From Thermodesulfovibrionia bacterium (GTDB lineage: Bacteria > Nitrospirota > Thermodesulfovibrionia > UBA6902 > BMS3Bbin08): a stretch of DNA of 59,077 nt. The translations under genes and the position numbers were made by a program. Of the stretch, positions 27,873 through 36,155 are shown piece after piece. Under the pieces are notes generated by a model. The model was not told the DNA's origin and did not search any database. It saw nothing but the letters and a program-made list of their open reading frames with translations. Location of the stretch: the NCBI GenBank assembly GCA_030694425.1, contig JAUXYI010000003.1:1-59077 (forward strand), written 5' to 3'. Every line of letters starts with the position of its first letter. The first letter of the stretch is position 1.

Positions 27873-28211
27873 AACTGATATTCACCTTACAATTCATAGC
27901 TTGCTGAGGTTTTCTTACGTCATTCCTGCGGATGCAGGAATCCAGCTCGAATATCCTCTATCTTCCCCTCTTAAAAATCTTGACAACCCAAAGGGTTTGA
28001 TAGATAATTAAGCCATAATAAACTCTCATTTTTCCTAATAACCCGATAACCTATAGAGGGTATTAAGGGGGTGAGAAGTGACAAAATTTGTCAACAACAC
28101 GAGATTCCGGTGCGTCAGCCAGAATCGGGATATACGAAACAGGTTCGTCTATAACCCCGGAATCGAGAATATATACGAAACAAAAGTTCGTATAAGTGCA
28201 TCAACACCGAA
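27873..28211. other. Intergenic region upstream of the DUF262-HEPN unit, with repeats
   Basis: No gene. A GTCATTCC fragment lies at 27920-27946 (GTCATTCCTGCGGATGCAGG). Two similar hairpins follow: TATACGAA-N5-TTCGTCTATA at 28131-28153 and a perfect TATACGAA-N7-TTCGTATA at 28172-28194. These may be an attachment site for the adjacent cassette-like unit. Confidence 0.5.
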
Positions 28212-28222
28212 GTTATAAGAAA

Positions 28223-28252
28223 TTGTGCCGAGATATTATTTTGCTTTATAAT
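28223..28252 (+). promoter_or_regulatory. Putative promoter of the DUF262-HEPN operon
   Basis: TTGTGC (28223-28228) and a perfect TATAAT (28247-28252), 18 bases apart, inside the proposed cassette. AAGGAG precedes ATG 28280. Confidence 0.5.
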
Positions 28253-28279
28253 GTTAAAACCTGAATAAAGGAGTCTTCA

Positions 28280-29350
28280 ATGAAAACATTTGATATTACT
28301 ACAACTCAATATAAGGTAAGTGATTTTCTCAGTTGGCAAAAAGCAGGAACACTCATATTAAGCCCCAGCTTTCAGAGAAGATCTGTTTGGAAAAAAGGAG
28401 CAAAATCATATCTTATCGACACTGTAGTTAGAGGGTTGCCTATACCAATCATATTTATTCGTGAGCGAAGAACTGATTTGAAAACTTTCGAGCCTCTACG
28501 AGAAGTTGTAGATGGTCAACAGAGAATAAGGACATTAATTTCATATATTTCTCCTAACTTATTAACTGACATAGATAAAAATAGGGATATATTTACAGTA
28601 TTACCTAGCCATAATAAAGAAATAACTGGATATATATTTGAAAAATTGTCCGAAGATATAAAGAATAAAATTCTTGATTATAAATTTAGTGTCCATGTTC
28701 TTCCTCCTAATGTTGACGACCAGGATGTCTTACAAATATTTGCAAGGATAAATTCAACTGGCATGAAATTAAATGGCCAAGAATTGAGAAATGCTGAATA
28801 TTATGGTGAATTCAAAACACTGATGTACAATCTTGCTTTGAAAAATCTTAATAGATGGCGGAAATGGAAAATATTTACCGAGGACGATATCTCACGTATG
28901 TTGGAAGTTGAACTGACAAGTGAACTCTGCATTTTCATGCTCAATGGCATTACTGCAAAAAAACAGAAGGCTATTGATGGAATATATGAAAAGTATGATC
29001 CATCTTTTAAAGAAAAAAGTGGAATCGAAAAAAGATTTGACTTTGTTATGGAAGCTATTGATGAAAATCTTGGCGATAAACTACAATTTTCCGCTTACAA
29101 AAATAAAACATTATTTTATGGCTTGTTCGGGATAATTTATGAGCTTACTTATGGTGAAAAAGCTAGTTTAGAAAAACTTCAGCCCCAAAAAACAACAAGA
29201 AAACAATGGTCAAATTTGATTGGCGAATCAGAGAAATTTGAAAAAAAGAAAGTCCCGATAAAGGTTATTGGAGCCATAACAAGAAGAACAACTGACTTAT
29301 TATCCAGAAAAATATTATTTGATCACTTACGAAAAATTGTAAATGGCTAA
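28280..29350 (+). CDS. DUF262-domain protein (GmrSD N-terminal-like)
   Basis: 356 residues. LSPSFQRRSVWKKGAKSYLI and the hallmark VVDGQQRIRTLISYI place it in DUF262, the ParB-like NTP-sensing domain of type IV restriction enzyme GmrS. The C-terminal DUF1524 HNH nuclease domain of GmrSD is absent; the remaining 200 residues are helical, with a second motif FARINSTGMKLNGQELRNAE. The last 8 bases overlap the HEPN start. The gene is AT-rich compared with neighbouring core genes. Likely the sensor or regulatory half of a two-gene defence module. Confidence 0.85.
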   Translation: MKTFDITTTQYKVSDFLSWQKAGTLILSPSFQRRSVWKKGAKSYLIDTVVRGLPIPIIFIRERRTDLKTFEPLREVVDGQQRIRTLISYISPNLLTDIDKNRDIFTVLPSHNKEITGYIFEKLSEDIKNKILDYKFSVHVLPPNVDDQDVLQIFARINSTGMKLNGQELRNAEYYGEFKTLMYNLALKNLNRWRKWKIFTEDDISRMLEVELTSELCIFMLNGITAKKQKAIDGIYEKYDPSFKEKSGIEKRFDFVMEAIDENLGDKLQFSAYKNKTLFYGLFGIIYELTYGEKASLEKLQPQKTTRKQWSNLIGESEKFEKKKVPIKVIGAITRRTTDLLSRKILFDHLRKIVNG

Positions 29351-29960
29351 GCATTCAAGTGCATATTTTTTCCAATTTATTAGTCATCTTAATAATGTCG
29401 AACATACTAGAAAAAAGATGGAGTTTTTATATGAACAGAAACTAATTGTTGAAAGGGATTTAAATTTTGTCTATTCCGGGCTTTTTCTCGATGTGATTAC
29501 AAATTTTGAAAATATGATTGAAGATCTTTTTACTGATTTATTAACGGGTAATACAAAACATCTTTCAAGAAAAGTGCAAACTAAAATTATTTTCCCAACT
29601 ATTAATATTTGCCGTGATATAGTTTATGGAACTAAGTCATACATTGATTGGTTCCCATATGACCAAACATTAAAAAGATCAAACATATTTTTTAAAAACG
29701 GATTGCCTTTCAGTTCGCTTGAAAAACAAAATAAAACGATATTACAAGAAATGGTATATATTAGAAATGCGCTAGCTCATAAAAGTAGGCATGCTTTAAA
29801 AATGTTTAACCGGGAAGTAATTAAAGATAAAGTTCTTATTCCTAAAGAAAAATCCCCGATAGGTTATCTTAGAAGGATCGTTGCTTTAGCACCTCGTCAA
29901 ACACAGTATGAAGTTTATATATCAGAAATAGCAAATATCGCGAAGATTTTATGCCACTAA
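29343..29960 (+). CDS. HEPN-domain protein, putative ribonuclease partner of DUF262
   Basis: 205 residues, all-helical. The HEPN signature R-N-x4-H appears as RNALAHK near residue 140, preceded by conserved acidic helices (FENMIEDLFTDLL). It resembles the MAE_28990-type HEPN group. HEPN proteins with RNxxxH are metal-independent RNases in toxin-antitoxin, CRISPR and abortive-infection systems. ATG overlaps the DUF262 stop (8 bases), so the two are stoichiometrically coupled. Catalytic role is inferred. Confidence 0.72.
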   Translation: MAKHSSAYFFQFISHLNNVEHTRKKMEFLYEQKLIVERDLNFVYSGLFLDVITNFENMIEDLFTDLLTGNTKHLSRKVQTKIIFPTINICRDIVYGTKSYIDWFPYDQTLKRSNIFFKNGLPFSSLEKQNKTILQEMVYIRNALAHKSRHALKMFNREVIKDKVLIPKEKSPIGYLRRIVALAPRQTQYEVYISEIANIAKILCH

Positions 29961-29966
29961 AATTTG

Positions 29967-30046
29967 CTCGGCACAACTTATTATAACACAATGCAAAAGA
30001 CTGACGTCCAAACCCTTCGGGCTTCTTTTCCACCAAGAACGTTATC
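29967..30046 (+). other. attC-like recombination site after the HEPN gene
   Basis: R'' box TTATAAC (29981-29987), AAAAGA arm (29995-30000), central CCCTTCGGG loop, TCTTTTCCACCA arm (30024-30035) and GTTATC box (30041-30046). The 3' half is nearly identical to the site at 39237-39312 (CTTCTTTTCC-CCAAGAACGTTATC). Size and layout fit attC. Confidence 0.55.
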
Positions 30047-30099
30047 TGCAATTGAACGCTGAAAGTGGTAAAATGTATATATGAAGAAAATCCGCATAT

Positions 30100-30321
30100 A
30101 TCGGACACAATATTTTATCTCCCAACTTTCGTAATGATGCCAGACATATTGCTATGGCTACAGTAGCAGGGGCAGATTTATTGGTCAGTTGGAATTTCAA
30201 GCATGTTGTGCATTTTGAGAAGATTCAAAAATTCAATGCTGTAAACATAGAGATGGGCTATAAACCCATCTTGATTTATTCACCGAGGGAGGTGACAACA
30301 TATGGCCGTCAAGGCAGTTGA
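30100..30321 (+). pseudogene. C-terminal fragment of a PIN-domain toxin
   Basis: An open frame encodes RNDARHIAMATVAGADLLVS then WNFKHVVHFEKI and IEMGYKPILIYSPREV, clearly related to the PIN toxin at 9658-10143 (RNDARHIAI, VSWNYKH, KMGYNPIEIISPEEV). The N-terminal two thirds with the first PIN acids is missing; sequence before about 30125 is unrelated. Confidence 0.75.
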
Positions 30322-30484
30322 AATGGTTCGCAAAGTTCGGGATAGGCACTATGAGCAAACAAAAGGTCTTTCAGCAAAAGAGCAAATAGAATTTATTAGA
30401 AAGAAGTCAGAGGAGTTACAGAAGAAGCTTAAAATTATTCAGCGTTCAACTGCAGATAACACAGCACAAACGACCAAAGTCTAA
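30302..30484 (+). CDS. Small protein, paralogue of the third gene of the UPF0175-PIN module
   Basis: 60 residues: MVRKVRDRHYEQTKGLSAKE and on, related to the 60-residue product of 9495-9677. It begins 20 bases inside the PIN frame, exactly as there. GGGAGG precedes the ATG. Its C-terminal codons (TADNTAQTTKV) run into the attC-like site, so its natural end may differ. It survives although the toxin is broken. Confidence 0.6.
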   Translation: MAVKAVEMVRKVRDRHYEQTKGLSAKEQIEFIRKKSEELQKKLKIIQRSTADNTAQTTKV

Positions 30485-30521
30485 ATTGCTCCACAACTTC
30501 GTCTGTACCGCAAACGTTATC
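30445..30521 (+). other. attC-like site after the PIN remnant
   Basis: TTCAACTGCAGATAAC (30445-30460) complements the preceding unit start GTTATCTGCAATTGAA (30041-30056) at 15 of 16 positions, then ACAGCACAAACGA can pair with TCGTCTGTACCG before a GTTATC box (30516-30521). This repeats the cassette logic of the previous unit. Confidence 0.5.
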
Positions 30522-30648
30522 TGCCAGTATTCCCCCCCTTATTTATCAATGAGTTTTTCCATTGGCGTATAGATTAATTTTAAGTTCTGACATGCTTATT
30601 GAATATGGTAAAAAGTCGGGGGAAAGATTGTGCAGAAATTTTTATTGC

Positions 30649-30705
30649 TTGACAAATGAAAAGGTATAACCATAGTATAAAGTATAACTTTTTAGAGAGG
30701 TATAA
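30649..30705 (+). promoter_or_regulatory. Promoter/operator of the VapBC pair
   Basis: TTGACA (30649-30654) and TAGTAT (30673-30678), 18 bases apart. GTATAAC occurs three times between 30664 and 30705, and CCATAGTATAA is inverted against GGTATAACTATGG over the start codon. Likely autorepressor sites. Confidence 0.55.
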
Positions 30706-30707
30706 CT

Positions 30708-30965
30708 ATGGAATATATTCTGAAAGTTTCACCAAAGGGGCAGGTTACCCTGCCAAAAAAATTAAGAGAGGCGCTTAAAGTAAATGACCTCATTGAGATT
30801 GAACTAAAAAACCGCAGGGGAATTGTTAAAAAGCCTGAGAGCATAACAGATGACCTTGCCGGGTGCTTCAGGAAATATGCCCTTAAAAGGAAAATACCAG
30901 TAGGAAAGGCTTTGGAAAAAGCCAGAGACATGGTTGCTCATGAAATTGCCAAAAAAAATAATTGA
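30708..30965 (+). CDS. AbrB/MazE-type antitoxin (VapB)
   Basis: 85 residues. SpoVT/AbrB swapped-hairpin DNA-binding domain (LKVSPKGQVTLPKKLREALKV) and a C-terminal toxin-binding tail. Overlaps the toxin start by 26 bases. Autoregulation is suggested by repeated GTATAAC sites over its promoter. Confidence 0.85.
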   Translation: MEYILKVSPKGQVTLPKKLREALKVNDLIEIELKNRRGIVKKPESITDDLAGCFRKYALKRKIPVGKALEKARDMVAHEIAKKNN

Positions 30966-31353
30966 TGCCAATGTAATTCTGAGATTTTTTCTTGCCGATG
31001 ACGAAGAAAAATTTCTAAAGACAAAGGAGTTTTTCAGAAAGCTTGAGTTCGGAGAAGATGAGGCGCTGCTGACGGAAATTGTCTTTGCCGAGGTTATATG
31101 GGTTTTGCATAAAGTCTATAATATACCCCGTGAAGAAATTTGTTCAAAATACCTGAAATTGCTTAATTACAGCGGCATAAAAACTGTTTTCGACAAAGAG
31201 ATATTTACAGAAAGCTTAAATCTGTATTCCAGTCACACAATAGATATTCAGGATATTTTTTTGGCGGTTTTAGCAAAATTTAAAGACAGCAGTATTATTT
31301 CATTTGATAAAACAGATTTTAAGAAATTAAAAGCTAATTTTACAGAGCCATAA
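30940..31353 (+). CDS. PIN-domain toxin (VapC)
   Basis: 137 residues from ATG 30940; a TTG at 30934 is possible. PIN acids: IIDANVILRFFLADD, TEIVFAEVIWVL, DIQDIFLAVLAK and ISFDKTDFKKL. Mg2+-dependent RNase, neutralised by the preceding VapB. The stop is 16 bases from the convergent rapZ stop. Confidence 0.88.
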   Translation: MKLPKKIIDANVILRFFLADDEEKFLKTKEFFRKLEFGEDEALLTEIVFAEVIWVLHKVYNIPREEICSKYLKLLNYSGIKTVFDKEIFTESLNLYSSHTIDIQDIFLAVLAKFKDSSIISFDKTDFKKLKANFTEP

Positions 31354-31369
31354 CTTCTAACCAAATAAC

Positions 31370-32236
31370 TTAACCGTGCATATCCCTATGAATCACTGAG
31401 ACATCCAGTTTCTGTTTTTTAAGATGTTTCTTGATCTCTTCGACCAGGGCGGGAGAGCGGTGTTTTCCGCCTGTGCATCCTATGCCGATTGTCAGATAAT
31501 TCCGTCCTTCCTCTTTGTATTGCGGGATAAGAAATTCAAGGAAAGATGAAAGTTTAGCGAGGAAATGCCTTGTTTCTTTTTTTTCCATAAGGAATGTCTT
31601 TACTTTTGAATTTGTTCCATCTAATGGTTTCAATTTTTTTATAAAGTTTGGATTTGGCAGGAATCTTACATCAAACAGGAGGTCTGCTTCAGCAGGAGGC
31701 CCGTATTTGTATCCAAAAGAGATGAGCGTAACTGACATTGATTTTTCTTTTTCCCCCGAGTAGTTCTGTATAATAATTTTCCTCAACTGGTGAGGTGTTA
31801 AAGAGGTTGTATCTATAATTCTATCTGCCGCATTCCGTATGGCTGACAATATTTTCTTTTCCTGGTGAATTGCTTTCTTAAGGTCTTTATAACCGAGTGG
31901 ATGAGGTCGTCTTGTTTCCTTAAAACGCCTTATCAGCGCATCTTCTTCTGCCTCAAGAAATATTATTTCTATATCTTGAGTTTTTCTTAAAGAAGTAATG
32001 GTTTCAGACAGGTTAGCGAAAAATTTTCTTTCTCTTATGTCAACGCCTATAGCAATTTTTGATATATCAGGGGTCTTATAACACAGGTGGACAAAAGTTT
32101 TTATAAGTGAAGCAGGAAGGTTATCTACGCAGAAGTAATTGCTGTCTTCAAATGCATTAAGGGCTACTGTTTTTCCAGAGCCTGAAATGCCTGTCAGGAT
32201 AATTGTGAAAAGCTGGTTTCTTTTAGGGCTTTTCAT
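31370..32236 (-). CDS. rapZ: RNase adapter/nucleotide-binding protein RapZ (YvcJ family)
   Basis: 288 residues. P-loop GISGSGKTVALNAFED, then YFCVDNLP, and the C-terminal GIGCTGGKHRSPALVEEI typical of RapZ. In E. coli RapZ directs RNase E to the GlmZ sRNA; elsewhere it is a UDP-GlcNAc-linked regulator. Start overlaps the hpf stop. Last gene of the lptC-lptA-lptB-rpoN-hpf-rapZ run. Confidence 0.95.
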   Translation of the reverse strand: MKSPKRNQLFTIILTGISGSGKTVALNAFEDSNYFCVDNLPASLIKTFVHLCYKTPDISKIAIGVDIRERKFFANLSETITSLRKTQDIEIIFLEAEEDALIRRFKETRRPHPLGYKDLKKAIHQEKKILSAIRNAADRIIDTTSLTPHQLRKIIIQNYSGEKEKSMSVTLISFGYKYGPPAEADLLFDVRFLPNPNFIKKLKPLDGTNSKVKTFLMEKKETRHFLAKLSSFLEFLIPQYKEEGRNYLTIGIGCTGGKHRSPALVEEIKKHLKKQKLDVSVIHRDMHG

Positions 32237-32748
32237 TTTATTGGTTCTATAAGCCCAAAGTTTCCATCTTTTCGTTTGTATAACACATTAATATCGCCAG
32301 AAGACGCATTAGTGAAGACGAAGAAATTTTTTTCAAGCAGTTCTATCTGCATTACTGCCTCTTCCGGCGTCATGGGTTTAATATCAAACGACTTCTTTTT
32401 TATAATCGCAGGAGAAAGCATTTCTGTCTCGGCTGTAACGGCTGTTTTTTCTTCCCCTTTTCTGTGTGAAACCTGTTTTTCTTTGTGTTTTTTTACCTGG
32501 CGTTCAAGTTTTTCCACTACCTCGTCGATAGAGGAGTACATTTCTCCTGTAATGCTTTCTGCCTGTATCATGAAGCCATTAACCCTTAGAATGACTTCTG
32601 CCTTGTGTCTGTATTTTTCTACGCTCAGGGTTACTGCTGCTTCGGTAATATTATTAAGATATTTTTTGAATTTTTTTATCTTTTCTTCTGCGTAATTCTT
32701 TAAATTATTTGTCAACTCCAAATGTCTTCCTGTAATAATTATGTTCAT
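32233..32748 (-). CDS. hpf: Ribosome hibernation promoting factor, long form
   Basis: 171 residues from ATG 32748 (GGAGG 7 bases upstream; a TTG at 32763 is less likely). N-terminal S30AE domain (IITGRHLELTNNLKNYAEEK) binds the ribosome; the C-terminal domain (SFDIKPMTPEEAVMQIELLE) mediates 100S dimers, defining the long HPF type. Downstream of rpoN as in many Gram-negatives. Confidence 0.93.
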   Translation of the reverse strand: MNIIITGRHLELTNNLKNYAEEKIKKFKKYLNNITEAAVTLSVEKYRHKAEVILRVNGFMIQAESITGEMYSSIDEVVEKLERQVKKHKEKQVSHRKGEEKTAVTAETEMLSPAIIKKKSFDIKPMTPEEAVMQIELLEKNFFVFTNASSGDINVLYKRKDGNFGLIEPIK

Positions 32749-32766
32749 AGCCTCCTCCTTCAAAGA

Positions 32767-32822
32767 AATTCAAAATACAAACATCAAAATGCAAAATTAA
32801 GGAATTTTTTATCTAAATTTAA
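32767..32822 (+). repeat. AT-rich interspersed repeat, partial copy
   Basis: ATTCAAAATACAAACATC then AAAATGCAAAATTAAGGA, the left half of the roughly 105-bp repeat also found at 42860, 47594 and 54319. Confidence 0.7.
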
Positions 32823-32845
32823 TTCACCTCCATAATTTTGTTTTT

Positions 32846-34312
32846 TTAAGTCCATTTTTTACGCCTCGTATGGGATGGGATTTTAAGTTCCTCTCTATAT
32901 TTTGCCACAGTTCTACGGGCGATATTTATATTCATTAGATTGTTAAGCGCCTCAGATAATTCTTTATCACTAAGTGGAGTTTGCTGATTTTCTCTGGATA
33001 TTAATTCCCTTATAGAATCTTTGACAATTGATGATGAAACCTCTCCCTCTACACCCTGAATCGCATTGCTGAAGAAGAATTTAAAATCAAAAAGACCCCG
33101 CGGGCACTGTAAATATTTGCTGGACGTTACCCTGCTTATTGTGCTTTCATGCATTCCCAGGTCCATAGCAACATCCTTGAGATTTAGAGGCTTAAGGTTT
33201 TTTATCCCTTGTCTGAAAAATTCTTCTTGAAATTTGAGGATGCTTTCTGTTACCCGGTAAATTGTTTTATTCCTCTGGTCAAGGCTTTTAAGTAACCATA
33301 CTGCAGAGCGGAGTTTTTCCTCAAGGAATTGTCTCTCTTCGGGTCCCAGAGCATTTTTTTTTGCAAGGAGTTTTCGGTAATAGTTTGAAAGCCTGATCCT
33401 TGGAATACCTTCATCATTAAGCAATATGATAAATTTTCCCTCGGAATCTTCAGTAACGTACACATCAGGCACTATGTGTATGATTTCTTCATTTGAATAG
33501 TTTCTGCCCGGCCTTGGTTCGAGACCTTCAATAATCTTAACAGATGCTAAGATTTCATCAATGGTTATTTTGAACTTGGCAGAAAGTTTCTTATATTTTT
33601 TTTTCTCCAGCTCTTCAAAACCTTCAATCAGGATTTTTTCTACAAGGGTGTTCTCAAGGTTTAGAGGCTTTAGCTGCAAAAGTAGACATTCCTGTATATT
33701 TTTTGCCCCTACTCCTGGCGGGTCAAACCCATGGATAATTGAAAGAGCGTTTTCAACTGTCCCGGTATCGACATTTGACATCTTCGCAATTTCTTCAATA
33801 GATGCCAGTAGGTATCCGTCGTCATTCAGGTTGCCTATAATTATTTCTGCTGTTCTCCCGACGGACTCGGGTGTGCGTAAAAAACCAAGCTGCCAGAGTA
33901 AATATTCATATATGTCCATCTTTCTGGTATTTCGTTCAAATAGGGCAGGGGATTCAGTGTCATATGAAAAGTAACCAAGGTCTCTTCCATCACTTCCCCT
34001 TTCCTCAAAATACTCATCTGCGGTAAACCCGAACATTTTTTCGAGTGGGGCCTCTATGTCTTCACGAAATGCCTGCTCTGATTCTTCTGCTGTTGCGGTA
34101 TCAGAAGGTTTGTCTTTTTCCTGGGCCGCTTTTTCTTCAGGTTCTCTTTCTACGACTTCTTCTTCAAGGAAAGGATTTTCCATAAGATGTTGGTTTAATG
34201 TGAGAGAGAGTTCAAGCTGCGGCAGCTGCAAAAGTTTGATTGACTGCTGAAGCTGAGGGGTGAGGATTAATTTTTGGCTTAATCTAAGTTCAAGTTTATG
34301 TTCCATTGCCAT
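32846..34312 (-). CDS. rpoN: RNA polymerase sigma-54 factor
   Basis: 488 residues. Region I (LELRLSQKLILTPQLQQSIK) for activator interaction, an acidic region II, core-binding domain, an HTH (MDLGMHESTISRVTSSKYLQ) and the RpoN box (ARRTVAKYREELKIPSHTRR) recognising -24. Start overlaps the lptB stop. Implies enhancer-dependent promoters in this genome. Confidence 0.97.
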   Translation of the reverse strand: MAMEHKLELRLSQKLILTPQLQQSIKLLQLPQLELSLTLNQHLMENPFLEEEVVEREPEEKAAQEKDKPSDTATAEESEQAFREDIEAPLEKMFGFTADEYFEERGSDGRDLGYFSYDTESPALFERNTRKMDIYEYLLWQLGFLRTPESVGRTAEIIIGNLNDDGYLLASIEEIAKMSNVDTGTVENALSIIHGFDPPGVGAKNIQECLLLQLKPLNLENTLVEKILIEGFEELEKKKYKKLSAKFKITIDEILASVKIIEGLEPRPGRNYSNEEIIHIVPDVYVTEDSEGKFIILLNDEGIPRIRLSNYYRKLLAKKNALGPEERQFLEEKLRSAVWLLKSLDQRNKTIYRVTESILKFQEEFFRQGIKNLKPLNLKDVAMDLGMHESTISRVTSSKYLQCPRGLFDFKFFFSNAIQGVEGEVSSSIVKDSIRELISRENQQTPLSDKELSEALNNLMNINIARRTVAKYREELKIPSHTRRKKWT

Positions 34313-35034
34313 TAGAGTGTAAAGTCCTCTCCAAGATAGGTTTTCCTTACGCTTGCGTCAGAAACGAGTTCACGGGGGATGCCATGTGCAAATATGCAGC
34401 CGTCACTTATTATGTAAGCCCTGTCTGTTATTGAAAGGGTTTCTCTAACATTGTGGTCAGTGATTATCAGCCCGATTCCCTTATTCCTAAGCTGCTCAAT
34501 AGTCTTTTTCAGTTCTATAACAGAGATAGGGTCTATCCCTGCAAAAGGCTCGTCAAGTAATATAAAAAGAGGGTTTACAGCTATAGCCCTTGCAATCTCT
34601 ACTTTCCGACGTTCTCCCCCTGATAATTGGTGGCCCTGCCTTTTGGCAAGGGGGGTAAGTTTGAACTCCTCAAGGATGTCTTCAAGTTTTTTTTGCCTTT
34701 CTTCCTGTGGAATATCAATTATTTCAAGAACTGCTTTTATATTGTCTTGAACAGTTAGTTTTCTAAAGATTGAAGGTTCCTGAGGCAGATAACCAATGCC
34801 CTTTTGGGCTCTTTTGTACATCGGCGAGTTACTTAAATTCTCTCCATCAAGGAATATTTCCCCGGCGTCCGGGGTTATAAGCCCCAGTATCATATAAAAA
34901 GTAGTGGTCTTCCCCGCGCCGTTTGGACCGAGAAGCCCTACAATCTCGTCTGAATTTATATTTAAGCTTATATCAGTTACAACACTTTTACCGTTGTAAC
35001 TTTTTTTAAGATTTTTAATTTGAAGGCAATGCAT
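34312..35034 (-). CDS. lptB: LPS export ABC transporter ATP-binding protein
   Basis: 240 residues. Walker A GPNGAGKTT, ABC signature LSGGERRKVEIARA, Walker B PLFILLDEPFAGIDP and switch His in ITDHNVRET. Powers LPS extraction by LptFG. Overlaps lptA by 20 bases and touches rpoN. Confidence 0.97.
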   Translation of the reverse strand: MHCLQIKNLKKSYNGKSVVTDISLNINSDEIVGLLGPNGAGKTTTFYMILGLITPDAGEIFLDGENLSNSPMYKRAQKGIGYLPQEPSIFRKLTVQDNIKAVLEIIDIPQEERQKKLEDILEEFKLTPLAKRQGHQLSGGERRKVEIARAIAVNPLFILLDEPFAGIDPISVIELKKTIEQLRNKGIGLIITDHNVRETLSITDRAYIISDGCIFAHGIPRELVSDASVRKTYLGEDFTL

Positions 35035-35533
35035 TTTTTATTCCTGTTTGTTTTTTTAAAATTACGCGGCTGCCTTTTACTACTGTACGATTTTCTTTTA
35101 GAAAATAGACTATCTCTGTTCCTGTAATCACATTTTTGCCGTCAACAGCCTTAGGTTTGCCGGTGAAGACGATTTTTTCTTCCTGCCCTGAATATGTTGC
35201 TTCATTTGAGAAAATGGCATAGTCATTTTTGATTGCCTTTACATTCCCACGCGCGTATATTTTTGTAATTTGCTTCAGGGAATTATTATAAAAAACTTCC
35301 ATCTTATCAGAATAGATTGTCAGGTCTTCACTTTTTGCCACTACTGAACCTTCAAAGGTAACAATATTATTCTTATTGTCAGCAGTAAGCATTTGAGAGG
35401 TTATAATTATAGGTTTTTCTTCTGGACGCTTAGCGTCCTCTGCTGCCATGGCAGCAGAGGCAGATATGCCAAAAAGTATGAAAAATATTATTAAAAGTTT
35501 ATTAACGGTAAAAAATACCTTTGACATTTTCAA
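35015..35533 (-). CDS. lptA: LPS transport periplasmic protein LptA
   Basis: 172 residues. N-terminal signal peptide (about 10-31, cleavage after AMA). OstA-fold beta-jellyroll with repeated strands: ITSQMLTADNKNNIVTFEGS, IYSDKMEVFYNN, YARGNVKAIKND. Forms the periplasmic LPS bridge. Overlaps lptB and lptC. Confidence 0.9.
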   Translation of the reverse strand: MKMSKVFFTVNKLLIIFFILFGISASAAMAAEDAKRPEEKPIIITSQMLTADNKNNIVTFEGSVVAKSEDLTIYSDKMEVFYNNSLKQITKIYARGNVKAIKNDYAIFSNEATYSGQEEKIVFTGKPKAVDGKNVITGTEIVYFLKENRTVVKGSRVILKKQTGIKNALPSN

Positions 35534-36014
35534 GTATTTTTATCTGCTGATTTTCGGTTTTTGCAATAAGCCCGATGCCCTCTATTATGAAATTTTTGCC
35601 TTCAAACTTGATTGCGTCTTTTGTGCTTATTAATTCCTTGTCGCCGTTCCACATGAGCGAATCCGTGGTCAGCTTATTTCCATCTATATCTATTTTTATC
35701 GGCCTGTTAATAATAAGATTTTTATCCTGAATGTTATATGTCCCGCTGCCGCCTGTTAAGGCAATTTTATATTCATGTATCTTCATTGTCAGGTCTTTAA
35801 GTATGACTTCTCTATTACCTTCTGGAAATGTTGCATTCTCGGATATAAGTTCCCATTTAATTTTATTGCCATCTTTATGGGTTAAATGAAACCCGCGCAT
35901 AGAAGATGTTTTATATGACGGATATGTCTTTATTCCATTCTCTCTGTAACTGAGAACAATTAAAATCCCGACAGCCAGTATTGTTAGTAAAACTACGAAA
36001 AATTTGCTTCTCAT
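35502..36014 (-). CDS. lptC: LPS export protein LptC
   Basis: 170 residues. A single N-terminal transmembrane helix (VVLLTILAVGILIVLSY) and a periplasmic jellyroll (MRGFHLTHKDGNKIKWELIS, DLTMKIHEYKIALTGGSGTY). Transfers LPS from LptBFG to LptA. First gene of the operon as visible; 32-base overlap with lptA. Confidence 0.88.
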   Translation of the reverse strand: MRSKFFVVLLTILAVGILIVLSYRENGIKTYPSYKTSSMRGFHLTHKDGNKIKWELISENATFPEGNREVILKDLTMKIHEYKIALTGGSGTYNIQDKNLIINRPIKIDIDGNKLTTDSLMWNGDKELISTKDAIKFEGKNFIIEGIGLIAKTENQQIKILENVKGIFYR

Positions 36015-36155
36015 TTAGCTATTTGCCTCTAATTAATTGGTATAATTTAAGTCTATCACAAAGGGTATACCTTGTAAAGAGTCATAAAAAATGTAAAGAA
36101 ATATAACACCTTAAAATACTTGACTACTAACAACCTTTAATTTTATCCTTAGTCC

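Larger units (their letters stand above)
28212..30041 (+). mobile_element. Cassette-like unit carrying the DUF262-HEPN pair
   Basis: The unit opens with GTTATAAGAAATTGTGCCGA (28212) and, after the HEPN stop, contains the near-perfect complement CTCGGCACAACTTATTATAA (29967), 19 of 21 positions matching. In integron cassettes the first bases after G^TT complement the R'' box of the cassette's own attC, which is what is seen. The unit ends at a GTTATC box at 30041-30046. No integrase is nearby. Confidence 0.5.

Noticed and set aside
28131-28194. TATACGAA hairpins as loxP-like recombinase sites
   Set aside because: The arms are only 8 bases, the spacers differ and no tyrosine recombinase is in the window; kept only as a note on the intergenic region.
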